A stretch of DNA of 5,456 nucleotides from DASQHW01 sp038209365. GTDB lineage: Bacteria; Actinomycetota; Acidimicrobiia; IMCC26256; PALSA-610. A program made the translations under genes and the position numbers. The stretch lies in the NCBI GenBank assembly GCA_038209365.1, contig JBBQXS010000101.1, forward strand, positions 1 through 5,456. The letters are read 5' to 3'. The first letter of the stretch is position 1. Each line of letters starts with the position of its first letter. Positions 1 to 5,406 of the stretch are shown one piece after another. Below the pieces are notes generated by a model, which was not told the DNA's origin, searched no databases, and saw only the letters and a list, made by a program, of their open reading frames with translations.

Positions 1-1
1 G

Positions 2-325
2 CACTGGCCGGAATGCCCACCGTTGACAGACGCCGAACGCGAGCTCGTGCACAAGCATCTCGACGCGTTCGCAACCGAACACGAGACACGCGTCGACGAG
101 CACGTGCGCCGGCTCGAACGTGTCGCCCGGAGTCTCGGCAGACGCGTCGGCCGGGGCGACTGCACCGTCGAGAGCGCGACTCGTCGGCTCGACGGTTTGG
201 TTGAAGCGACGGACCCCGAATGTGTCATACCGATCGCGCTCGTTCCTTACGCGATGGCTCAAGAAATTATCGGTGCCGCGTTCGCGGCGGGAGTGAAGGC
301 GGGCCGTCGTGCCGGACAACACTGA
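2..325 (+). CDS. Hypothetical protein, probably truncated at the left edge
   Basis: I do not recognise this protein. The reading frame is open to the left edge. The residues before the first possible start (TTG at 23) read HWPECPP and flow naturally into LTDAERELVHKHLDAF, and no convincing ribosome binding site precedes that TTG, so the true start is probably outside the window. If TTG 23 were used, the product would be 100 residues. The visible part is charged and helical: an Arg/Glu-rich stretch (about residues 15-50 counted from TTG 23), followed by a more hydrophobic C-terminal segment with PIALVPYAMAQEIIGAAFAAG and a basic tail. No catalytic motif is seen, and the hydrophobic stretch is too interrupted for a clear membrane helix. 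Its stop lies inside the start of the helicase gene (17-base overlap), so it belongs to the same operon and is probably an accessory gene of the replication module. The function is unknown. Confidence 0.6.
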   Translation, partial: HWPECPPLTDAERELVHKHLDAFATEHETRVDEHVRRLERVARSLGRRVGRGDCTVESATRRLDGLVEATDPECVIPIALVPYAMAQEIIGAAFAAGVKAGRRAGQH

Positions 326-1742
326 GGAAACTCTGCGCCGGGCGCTCGTTGATGGAGATGACGTTCGGCTGCTTCCGGCACCGAACGTGCCGATGGACGT
401 CGCGCGCGAGCTCGTCGAAGCCAAACACACTCACGAGCCGTCGGGGGCGTTGTTGCTGCGCCGGTGGCGCGGATCATGGTGGGAGTGGGAGCAGACCCGT
501 TGGGTTGAACGCGACGACAAACACGTCGACGCCGATGCGTACAGGTTCACCGAGCACGCCGTCTACGAGAAGTGGGACGACAAGAAGGAGGAGATGGTCG
601 AGAAGCCGTGGGCGCCGACGCGCCACAAGATCGCAGATCTCGGCGATGCCCTGGGCGCGATCGCGTATTTGCCCGCGTCGACGATGACACCGTCGTGGAT
701 CGAGCAGCCGTTCGACACTCCGCCTGCGACTTCGTTGGTCAGCGTCGCGAACGGGTTGCTGCATATCCAGTCCCGCGATCTGTACGAACACACCCCGCAG
801 ATGTTCAACGAGGTATCGGTGCCGTTCGCGTATGACCCGGCGACACCGCCACCGGTGCGGTGGCTGCAGTTCTTGAAAGAGCTGTGGGATGAGGACGCCG
901 ACGCGATCAGCGCATTACAAGAATTCTTCGGCTACGTCCTTTCCGGTGACACGAGTCAGCACAAGATCTTGTTGATGGTCGGTCCCCGCCGGGGCGGGAA
1001 GGGCACGATTGCCAGGGTGCTGAAGGATCTGCTCGGCCGCGGCAACTTCTGCGGTCCGACCCTCGCGAGTCTCGGCACGAACTTCGGCCTCGAACCGCTC
1101 GTCGGGAAGCCGCTCGCGATCGTGTCCGACGCGCGGCTCGGTGGCGCGAACGTGCACCAAGTCGTGGAACGGCTGCTGTCGATTTCCGGCGAGGACATGT
1201 TGACCATCGACCGCAAGTACCGGGCACATTGGACGGGCACGTTGCCGACGCGCTTCCTCATCATCAGCAACGAGTTACCGCGCTTCGGTGATGCATCCGG
1301 CGCGATCGCGTCACGGTTCATCTTGTTGACGCTCACCCGTTCCTGGCTCGGGCACGAGAACACCTCGCTGACCGGCCAGCTCCTCGAGGAGCTGCCGGGC
1401 ATCATGCTCTGGGCGCTGGACGGCCTGAAGCGTCTCCAGCGCCGCGGACGGTTCACGACCGTGCAATCCTCCGAGGATGCGCTCGGTGCCTTGCAGGATC
1501 TCGTTTCCCCGGTCGCGGCGTTCGTTCGAGAACGGTGCAAGGTCGACCCGTTGCGGCAAGTGCCGCTCGCCGACATCTTCGGGGCGTGGAAGCAGTGGGC
1601 TGAAGACAACGGCCATCGCTCCGGCTCGACGCAAACCTTCGGTCGAGATCTCCGTGCCGTCATCCCGGGCCTGAAAGTCGTCCGTCCCCGCGAGGACTCC
1701 GGAAGACAGCACCGGACGTACCAGGGAGTCGGCCTTGCCTGA
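309..1742 (+). CDS. Phage D5/P4-type superfamily 3 DNA helicase (primase C-terminal type)
   Basis: A 477-residue replicative helicase of the phage/plasmid D5-P4 family: an AAA+ SF3 ATPase expected to form a ring and unwind DNA at the element's origin. The N-terminal part (about 1-140) is Trp-rich (RWRGSWWEWEQTRW) and resembles the D5_N region. The family signature NGLLHI has N148 and G149. The ATPase core follows: Walker A GPRRGGKGT at 225-233 (K231, T233), Walker-B-like LAIVSDAR with D274, sensor/motif C IISNELPRF with N321, and arginine finger SRF at R336. A C-terminal winged-helix DNA-binding segment spans about 418-475. No primase (prim-pol or TOPRIM) domain is present, so priming must come from another gene or the host. 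Start GTG 309 has a weak AAGGCGGG-like site at 296-303 and overlaps the upstream ORF by 17 bases, which suggests coupling. Its last 8 bases overlap the next small ORF. Family assignment is confident; helicase without primase activity is inferred from domain content. Confidence 0.93.
   Translation: MPDNTEETLRRALVDGDDVRLLPAPNVPMDVARELVEAKHTHEPSGALLLRRWRGSWWEWEQTRWVERDDKHVDADAYRFTEHAVYEKWDDKKEEMVEKPWAPTRHKIADLGDALGAIAYLPASTMTPSWIEQPFDTPPATSLVSVANGLLHIQSRDLYEHTPQMFNEVSVPFAYDPATPPPVRWLQFLKELWDEDADAISALQEFFGYVLSGDTSQHKILLMVGPRRGGKGTIARVLKDLLGRGNFCGPTLASLGTNFGLEPLVGKPLAIVSDARLGGANVHQVVERLLSISGEDMLTIDRKYRAHWTGTLPTRFLIISNELPRFGDASGAIASRFILLTLTRSWLGHENTSLTGQLLEELPGIMLWALDGLKRLQRRGRFTTVQSSEDALGALQDLVSPVAAFVRERCKVDPLRQVPLADIFGAWKQWAEDNGHRSGSTQTFGRDLRAVIPGLKVVRPREDSGRQHRTYQGVGLA
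1723..1728 (+). promoter_or_regulatory. Ribosome binding site for the 68-codon ORF
   Basis: AGGGAG lies 6 bases before TTG 1735, inside the helicase reading frame. It is a near-consensus Shine-Dalgarno sequence at good spacing. It is the main reason to accept a TTG start and to treat the following small ORF as translated. Confidence 0.55.
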
Positions 1743-1941
1743 TTCCCACTGGGACTACATCGCGGGTAGACGCGACTCACCGCGTCTCGCGGGACTGGTT
1801 GAGCCTCTGAGCCGCATTGAGACGCGACTACTCCCATTGTTGGTTCAGCGAGGGGGCGGCACAGCGACGTGCACTGTCCTGCCATCACCACGACCCTGCC
1901 CCCTTTCTCGCAATGTGTGCAGTGACGGTCGTGGCCGATGA
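1735..1941 (+). CDS. Small hypothetical protein between helicase and terminase
   Basis: A 68-residue product of unknown function, beginning MPDSHWDYIAGRRDSPRLAG. Three things support it: a good ribosome binding site 6 bases upstream of the TTG; an 8-base overlap with the helicase end; and an ATGA overlap between its stop codon and the terminase start. The terminase start itself has no visible Shine-Dalgarno sequence, so translation of this ORF probably delivers ribosomes to it. Against it, the C-terminal half is low in obvious structure (TATCTVLPSPRPCPLSRNVC) and third-position GC is only moderate (about 60% by my count), weaker than in the neighbouring terminase. Three cysteines near the C terminus do not form a recognisable zinc site. 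Position suggests a packaging or regulatory accessory such as a small terminase or HNH gene, but no motif of either is visible. It may serve mainly as a translated leader for the terminase. Confidence 0.5.
   Translation: MPDSHWDYIAGRRDSPRLAGLVEPLSRIETRLLPLLVQRGGGTATCTVLPSPRPCPLSRNVCSDGRGR
1768..1829 (+). repeat. AGACGCG repeat cluster: hairpin plus direct repeat
   Basis: AGACGCGACT occurs at 1768-1777 and again at 1820-1829, start to start 52 bases apart. The inverted form CGCGTCT lies at 1781-1787, so 1768-1774 and 1781-1787 form a 7-base-pair stem with a 6-base loop. CGCGGG also flanks this hairpin on both sides (1761-1766 and 1788-1793). The cluster lies within the small ORF between helicase and terminase. 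It could be an operator, a packaging-recognition site or a chance product of GC-rich codon use. Confidence 0.35.
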
Positions 1942-3587
1942 GTGAACGCAAGAGCCCCGAGCAGCGCGTCGGGCGTCGGCGCTATCCGGGCGAGCCGGGG
2001 TACAAGGCGCCGAGTCCGAAGGTGCCGCAGACGGGTGCGAGCGCGCGCTCGCGCGCACGAGCGCGCCGGGCGCCGGCGTGCGCGTTTCCGTCCCTGGGGC
2101 CGCTCGTCTGGTCGTGGGTTCGGGAGCACCTCGTGGTGCCCGATGGTCCCTACGCCGGCCGTCCGCTCGAGCTGAACGCCGACCAGACCGCACTCCTCTA
2201 TGAGTGGTACAGGATCAACGAGACGGGCGCGTTCGTCTATCGGCGGGGAGCGTGGCGTGCCGCGCAGGGCAGCGGCAAGTCGCCGCTCATGGCGGCGGTC
2301 GCCCTCGCCGAGCTCGTCGGCCCGGTGCGCTTCGATGGGTGGGACGCGAAGGGCCGGCCGCGCGGGAAGCCACCGGTGGCTCCGTGGGTGCAGGTCGCCG
2401 CATGCTCCGAGGACCAGTCCGGCAACGTGTTCCGGGCCTGTTACGCGATGGCCCGCGACTCCGACCTCGACGGCGACGTCCTCGACGTCGGGCTCACGAG
2501 GATCTCGGTGCACGGTGGCGGCATCCTGGAAGCGGTCACCGCGTCGGCGTCGTCGCGGTTCGGTCAACGCGTCTCCTTCGCGGTGCTCGATGAGACCCAC
2601 CTCTGGACGAAGCGCAACGGCGGCCATCGGCTCGCGGACACGATCCGCCGTTCCGCCGCGAAGATGAACGGGAGGACGTTCGAGGTCACGAACAGCCACG
2701 GGGTCGGCGAAGACTCAGTTTCGGAACGGACGCACACCGCCGCGCTCGAAAACGCCGAAGGCTTGCTGTACGTCGCGGTCGAGGCACCGCACGTCGAGGA
2801 CTTGACCGACCAGGACGCGGTACGTGCCGCGCTCGCGGTCGCGTACGGCGACAGCGCCGCGCCGAAGGGCTGGGTCGATCTTGCGCGGCTGGCGCGTGAC
2901 ATCGCGGACCCGGCGACGGCGCCCGAGGACGCAAGGAGGTTCTTTATGAACCAGTTGACGAGTGGCAGTACCGCGTTCGACGTGGCGGCGTGGGCCGCGT
3001 TGGCGGCTCCGGCCGTGGAGGTCGCCGAAGGGACACGCGTCGCGGTCGGTTTCGACGGCTCGGTGTCGGATGACGAGACAGTCATCATGGCGTGCACCGA
3101 GGACGGCCACCTCTTCCTCGTCGGCGCATGGTCCCGGCCCGACAACGCGCCAGCCGACTGGCGAGTCCCGCGGGCCGACGTCCATGCCCGGCTCGCACGG
3201 ACGTTCGAGCGGTACGAGGTCGCCGTCATGTACGCCGACCCGCCCCGCTGGTATTCGGAGCTCGACGAGTGGGCCGAGATTTACGGCGACGAGGTAGTGC
3301 TCGCTCTCGACACGAATTCGGGCCGCCGGTTTGCGCCGCTGTGCGATCAGTTCGCGACCGCGATCGCCGAAGGTTCGTTGTCGCATGACGGCAACGAGGG
3401 CGTGACCCGCCATCTCGCCGCCTGCGCGAAGAAGAACCTCCGTGCGGATGACGGCCGTTCGTGGGTGATCGTGAAAGCCGACACCCGGAAGATCGACCGG
3501 GCGGTCGCAGCGGTCCTCGCGTACGGCGCGGCTCGTTCGATGCCCGAGAAACCACCGACCATCGTGCCGCTAGGCGCGTGGCGATAG
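1938..3587 (+). CDS. Phage terminase large subunit (packaging ATPase/nuclease)
   Basis: A 549-residue TerL, the motor that pumps DNA into the prohead and cuts it. The ATPase domain has Walker A AQGSGKS (K114, S115), Walker B FAVLDE (D218, E219) followed by THLW, and a coupling motif TNS (T251-S253). ELNADQTALL with Q83 may be the adenine-contacting region. The C-terminal RNase H-fold nuclease shows the expected three acidic residues: VAVGFDGS (D373), VMYADPPRW (D434) and the late KIDRAVAAVLAYGAA (D520). All key residues are present and the length is normal, so it should be active. The first 50 or so residues are an unusual Arg/Pro-rich basic tail (SARSRARARRAP) before the conserved FPSLGPLVWSWVREHL. 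ATG 1938 overlaps the previous stop as ATGA and has no Shine-Dalgarno sequence, which implies translational coupling. A small unknown gene follows 13 bases later, not the portal gene expected in tailed phages. Locally very GC-rich (78% over 2281-2400). Confidence 0.95.
   Translation: MSERKSPEQRVGRRRYPGEPGYKAPSPKVPQTGASARSRARARRAPACAFPSLGPLVWSWVREHLVVPDGPYAGRPLELNADQTALLYEWYRINETGAFVYRRGAWRAAQGSGKSPLMAAVALAELVGPVRFDGWDAKGRPRGKPPVAPWVQVAACSEDQSGNVFRACYAMARDSDLDGDVLDVGLTRISVHGGGILEAVTASASSRFGQRVSFAVLDETHLWTKRNGGHRLADTIRRSAAKMNGRTFEVTNSHGVGEDSVSERTHTAALENAEGLLYVAVEAPHVEDLTDQDAVRAALAVAYGDSAAPKGWVDLARLARDIADPATAPEDARRFFMNQLTSGSTAFDVAAWAALAAPAVEVAEGTRVAVGFDGSVSDDETVIMACTEDGHLFLVGAWSRPDNAPADWRVPRADVHARLARTFERYEVAVMYADPPRWYSELDEWAEIYGDEVVLALDTNSGRRFAPLCDQFATAIAEGSLSHDGNEGVTRHLAACAKKNLRADDGRSWVIVKADTRKIDRAVAAVLAYGAARSMPEKPPTIVPLGAWR
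2037..2052 (+). repeat. 16-base perfect palindrome in the terminase N-terminal coding region
   Basis: GCGAGCGCGCGCTCGC is a perfect palindrome within the codons for the Arg/Ala-rich tail of the terminase. It sits in a run of alternating purine-pyrimidine GC steps reaching about 2076. It could form an RNA hairpin or Z-DNA, or be a protein-binding site, or simply reflect repeated GCG/CGC codons. Confidence 0.4.
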
Positions 3588-3593
3588 AAGGAG
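3588..3593 (+). promoter_or_regulatory. Strong ribosome binding site for the 66-codon gene
   Basis: AAGGAG starts directly after the terminase stop codon and ends 7 bases before ATG 3601. It is the best Shine-Dalgarno sequence in the window. It marks the downstream small ORF as a real, independently translated and perhaps well-expressed gene. Confidence 0.75.
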
Positions 3594-3600
3594 AAAGAGC

Positions 3601-3801
3601 ATGGACAGGAAGACGCACGCCTTGCACAAGCGAGCATTCGAGGGAGCCCTCAAGCATGGGAATAGCGAAGCGGCCGAATTTCATCTTCGTCACATGGGCT
3701 ACTACAACGAGGATTTGATCGAGTTCGTTGCACGCACGGCTGTCCCGCGCGGCCTCGGCGAGATCGAGCAGTTCCTTCGCGATGTCTCACACGCGGGGTA
3801 A
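3601..3801 (+). CDS. Small conserved-looking phage protein of unknown function
   Basis: A 66-residue protein between terminase and capsid. I do not recognise a family. It has an ATG start with an excellent ribosome binding site (AAGGAG, 7-base spacing) and begins 13 bases after the terminase stop codon. The sequence looks like a folded, mostly helical small protein: a basic N-terminal helix (MDRKTHALHKRAFEGALKHG), a central EAAEFHLRHMGYYNEDLIEFV and a C-terminal GLGEIEQFLRDV. There is no signal peptide, membrane segment or cysteine/histidine metal site. It is far too short to be a portal (typically above 400 residues) or a prohead protease. Its position suggests a head or packaging accessory, such as a DNA-binding small terminase-like factor or a capsid-size or decoration factor, but nothing in the sequence decides this. 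The next possible ORF starts 2 bases after its stop. Confidence 0.75.
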   Translation: MDRKTHALHKRAFEGALKHGNSEAAEFHLRHMGYYNEDLIEFVARTAVPRGLGEIEQFLRDVSHAG

Positions 3802-3802
3802 C

Positions 3803-3973
3803 ATGGGGATGCCGCCACCGGTGACCGCTGCCGCCCCCTCGAGGGCCTCGGCGCCCCCGGTGACCAAGCGACCGGGCCGTCCTCTGGGCCTCTCGGGAGC
3901 AGGCGAACAAAGCATCTTGTTCGTTGCCGCGTGTGCATACGGCCGCGCGGCCGTTCCCCCGAGAGGTAAATGA
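3803..3973 (+). CDS. Possible 56-residue peptide, otherwise structured spacer before the capsid gene
   Basis: An ATG-started ORF two bases after the previous stop, ending in a TGA that overlaps capsid ATG 3970 as ATGA. The product is Pro/Ala-rich with PPVT twice, 13 residues apart, and contains TKRPGRPLG, which resembles the GRP core of an AT-hook minor-groove binding motif. After that comes a short hydrophobic patch (SILFVAACAYG). For it: the two tight junctions, third-position GC near 71% by my count, and no other good gene in this stretch. Against it: only a weak ribosome site (GGGG, 4-base spacing), low complexity, and the fact that the capsid gene has its own ribosome site and does not need coupling. 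The same frame is already open from about 3728, so a frameshift joining it to the 66-codon gene is conceivable. The DNA carries several palindromes and may instead act as an untranslated leader. Confidence 0.35.
   Translation: MGMPPPVTAAAPSRASAPPVTKRPGRPLGLSGAGEQSILFVAACAYGRAAVPPRGK
3818..3865 (+). repeat. CCGGTGACC direct repeat with a CCCTCGAGGG palindrome between the copies
   Basis: CCGGTGACC occurs at 3818-3826 and 3857-3865, 39 bases apart start to start. A 10-base palindrome CCCTCGAGGG lies between them at 3836-3845, overlapping a second small inverted repeat (CGAGG/CCTCG, 3840-3850). If the region is translated, the repeat encodes PPVT twice in the same frame. It could equally be a protein-binding site ahead of the capsid gene. 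Confidence 0.35.
3939..3954 (+). promoter_or_regulatory. 16-base perfect palindrome just upstream of the capsid ribosome binding site
   Basis: ACGGCCGCGCGGCCGT is a perfect palindrome that ends 6 bases before the GAGAGG ribosome site of the capsid gene. As RNA it gives a 6-base-pair GC stem closed by a GCGC loop. No U-tract follows, so it is not a typical intrinsic terminator. An operator for a dimeric repressor, a 5' stem affecting mRNA stability, or a translation-control hairpin are the likely readings. Confidence 0.4.
3961..3966 (+). promoter_or_regulatory. Ribosome binding site of the capsid gene; favours ATG 3973
   Basis: GAGAGG ends 3 bases before ATG 3970 and 6 bases before the adjacent in-frame ATG 3973. 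The spacing favours the second ATG, giving MATNYES at the N terminus. An in-frame TAA at 3967-3969 rules out any start further upstream. Confidence 0.6.
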
Positions 3974-5400
3974 TGGCTACCAATTACGAATCACAATTGG
4001 CCGAGCTGCGTGCCAAGCGCGACAGCTTGAAGGACGAGCTCGACAGCATCGAGCGCACCTCAACCGGCGCAGTCGCCCGCGCGGAGAGGCTTTCGTCAGG
4101 CGTGGCGAAGATCGCGAAGCAGATCGACGACCTGCGCGAGAGCGAACGCAAGAAAATGATGGACGCGTTCGAGCGCGGCGAGCTCCGGGTCGAACATGGC
4201 TCCGATATTGGCCCGGAGTTGCACACACCCGGCGCTGATCCGTGGGCTACCGAACGGATGCAGATCAAGGACCGAGCGCGGTACGCCCTCGAGGCTGTGG
4301 CCCGGGATGCGGTCCTGCCCGGCACAGATGGCGCAGTGGAACGCATCACCAGAAGTTTCGATGGCGTTGATGGCGCGGTCGATGTCGACGTGCTCGCACG
4401 ATGGACCGCGGTCGCGAGCGACCCCGCCTACTTGTCGGCGTTCTCGAAGTTGTGTCGTGATCCCGCAAACGGGCACCGCGAGTTCAGCGCACCGGAGTTG
4501 AGCGCGTTTCAGAGGTCGCGGTCGCTTACCCGTACCATGTCGTTGACCGACAGCGCGGGCGGATTTATGGTGCCGATGCAGTTGGATCCATCAATTATCG
4601 ACACCGCGGACCATTCATTCAATCAGGTGAGACAGATCGCCCGCACGGTGATCGCGACGGGCGATATTTGGCATGGCGTCAGCTCGGCCGGTGTGAGCGC
4701 GTCATGGGATTTGGAATTGCAAGAAGTTTCGGATGATTCGCCGAGCCTGAGTCAGCCGACCATCCCCGTTTATAAGCAACAGGCGTGGGTGCCAATTTCG
4801 ATCGAAGCACTCATGGACGCGACGAACGTCGCGGAGGAAGTACAGAAGTTGTTACAGGTCGCTCGCGATTCTCTTGAGAGTGTCACGTTCGTCACCGGAA
4901 CCGGCAGCAATCAACCGACTGGCGTCATCAGCGCGCTGGCCGGCGTCACCGCGAGCAATGTGGCCGTGACGACCGCCGACACATTTTCGATCACCGACGT
5001 CTACGCGCTCGATGAATCGTTGCCGGCGAGATATCGCCAGAATTCGACGTGGCTCGCGCACAGAAAGGTGTACAACCGGACGAGACGATTTGATGTCTCT
5101 GGCGGTAGTGCTCTGTGGGCGCAACTCGCCGCGGACGTTCCCGCGACGTTGCTCGGCCGTCCCACCGCGGAAGCCGAAGCAATGGACAGCACGCCGAGCG
5201 GCACAAACAAACACTTTTTAGTGGTCGGTGATTTCAGTAACTACGTCGTGGCCGATCGAATTGGAACGGTGGTCGAACTTGTGCCAACCGTCTTCGGCGC
5301 GAGCAACCGACCGATCGGGGCGAGAGGCTTCTACATGTTCGCGAGAACTGGGGCCGACAGCGTGAACGACGGCGCCTTCCGCACGCTCAACGGCACTTAG
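3970..5400 (+). CDS. HK97-fold major capsid protein with N-terminal scaffold-like domain
   Basis: A 476-residue major capsid protein (475 if ATG 3973 is used), which assembles the icosahedral shell. The first 70 or so residues are a heptad-rich coiled coil (LAELRAKRDSLKDELDSIE, later AKIAKQIDDLRESERKKMM), typical of the delta/scaffolding region that fused capsid genes remove after assembly. A variable linker follows to about 185. The HK97 fold proper starts around MSLTDSAGGFMVPMQLDPSI (GG at 197-198) and includes the typical YKQQAWVPISIEALMDA near 266-282, FVTGTGSNQPTGVI, the spine/P-domain stretch, and a late ADRIGTVVELVPTVF segment. At 476 residues it is longer than HK97 gp5 (385), mainly from the N-terminal part. 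No protease gene precedes it in this window, so whether the N-terminal region is cleaved is unknown. GC falls to about 54% in the capsid-fold half against 78% in part of the terminase, hinting at a separate origin. The gene is complete, with stop TAG at 5398-5400. Confidence 0.92.
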   Translation: MMATNYESQLAELRAKRDSLKDELDSIERTSTGAVARAERLSSGVAKIAKQIDDLRESERKKMMDAFERGELRVEHGSDIGPELHTPGADPWATERMQIKDRARYALEAVARDAVLPGTDGAVERITRSFDGVDGAVDVDVLARWTAVASDPAYLSAFSKLCRDPANGHREFSAPELSAFQRSRSLTRTMSLTDSAGGFMVPMQLDPSIIDTADHSFNQVRQIARTVIATGDIWHGVSSAGVSASWDLELQEVSDDSPSLSQPTIPVYKQQAWVPISIEALMDATNVAEEVQKLLQVARDSLESVTFVTGTGSNQPTGVISALAGVTASNVAVTTADTFSITDVYALDESLPARYRQNSTWLAHRKVYNRTRRFDVSGGSALWAQLAADVPATLLGRPTAEAEAMDSTPSGTNKHFLVVGDFSNYVVADRIGTVVELVPTVFGASNRPIGARGFYMFARTGADSVNDGAFRTLNGT

Positions 5401-5406
5401 AAGGGT

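Noticed and set aside
13..204. 63-codon + strand frame starting ATG 13
   Set aside because: It is almost entirely Arg/Thr/Pro residues, typical of an out-of-frame reading of GC-rich DNA, and it overlaps the better frame that ends at 325.
956..1951. Long open frame on the minus strand (331 codons) opposite helicase and small ORF
   Set aside because: It lies antisense to the strongly supported SF3 helicase, its translation is low-complexity Ser/Arg/Pro-rich with no domain, and long antisense frames are expected at this GC content. CTHCEKGG followed by CTSLC looks zinc-ribbon-like, but only by chance composition.
1845..2699. Long open frame on the minus strand (284 codons) opposite the terminase
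   Set aside because: It is a shadow of the terminase coding sequence, Arg/His/Pro-rich, without recognisable motifs and without a credible start signal.
2564..3413. Overlapping minus-strand frames (221 and 232 codons) opposite the terminase nuclease domain
   Set aside because: They are antisense to a domain whose catalytic aspartates are clearly in the + frame. The translations are compositionally biased and match nothing I recognise.
3917..3942. Possible promoter (TTGTTC ... CATACG) before the capsid gene
   Set aside because: The spacing between the two boxes is too short for a normal sigma-70-type promoter and the -10 match is poor.
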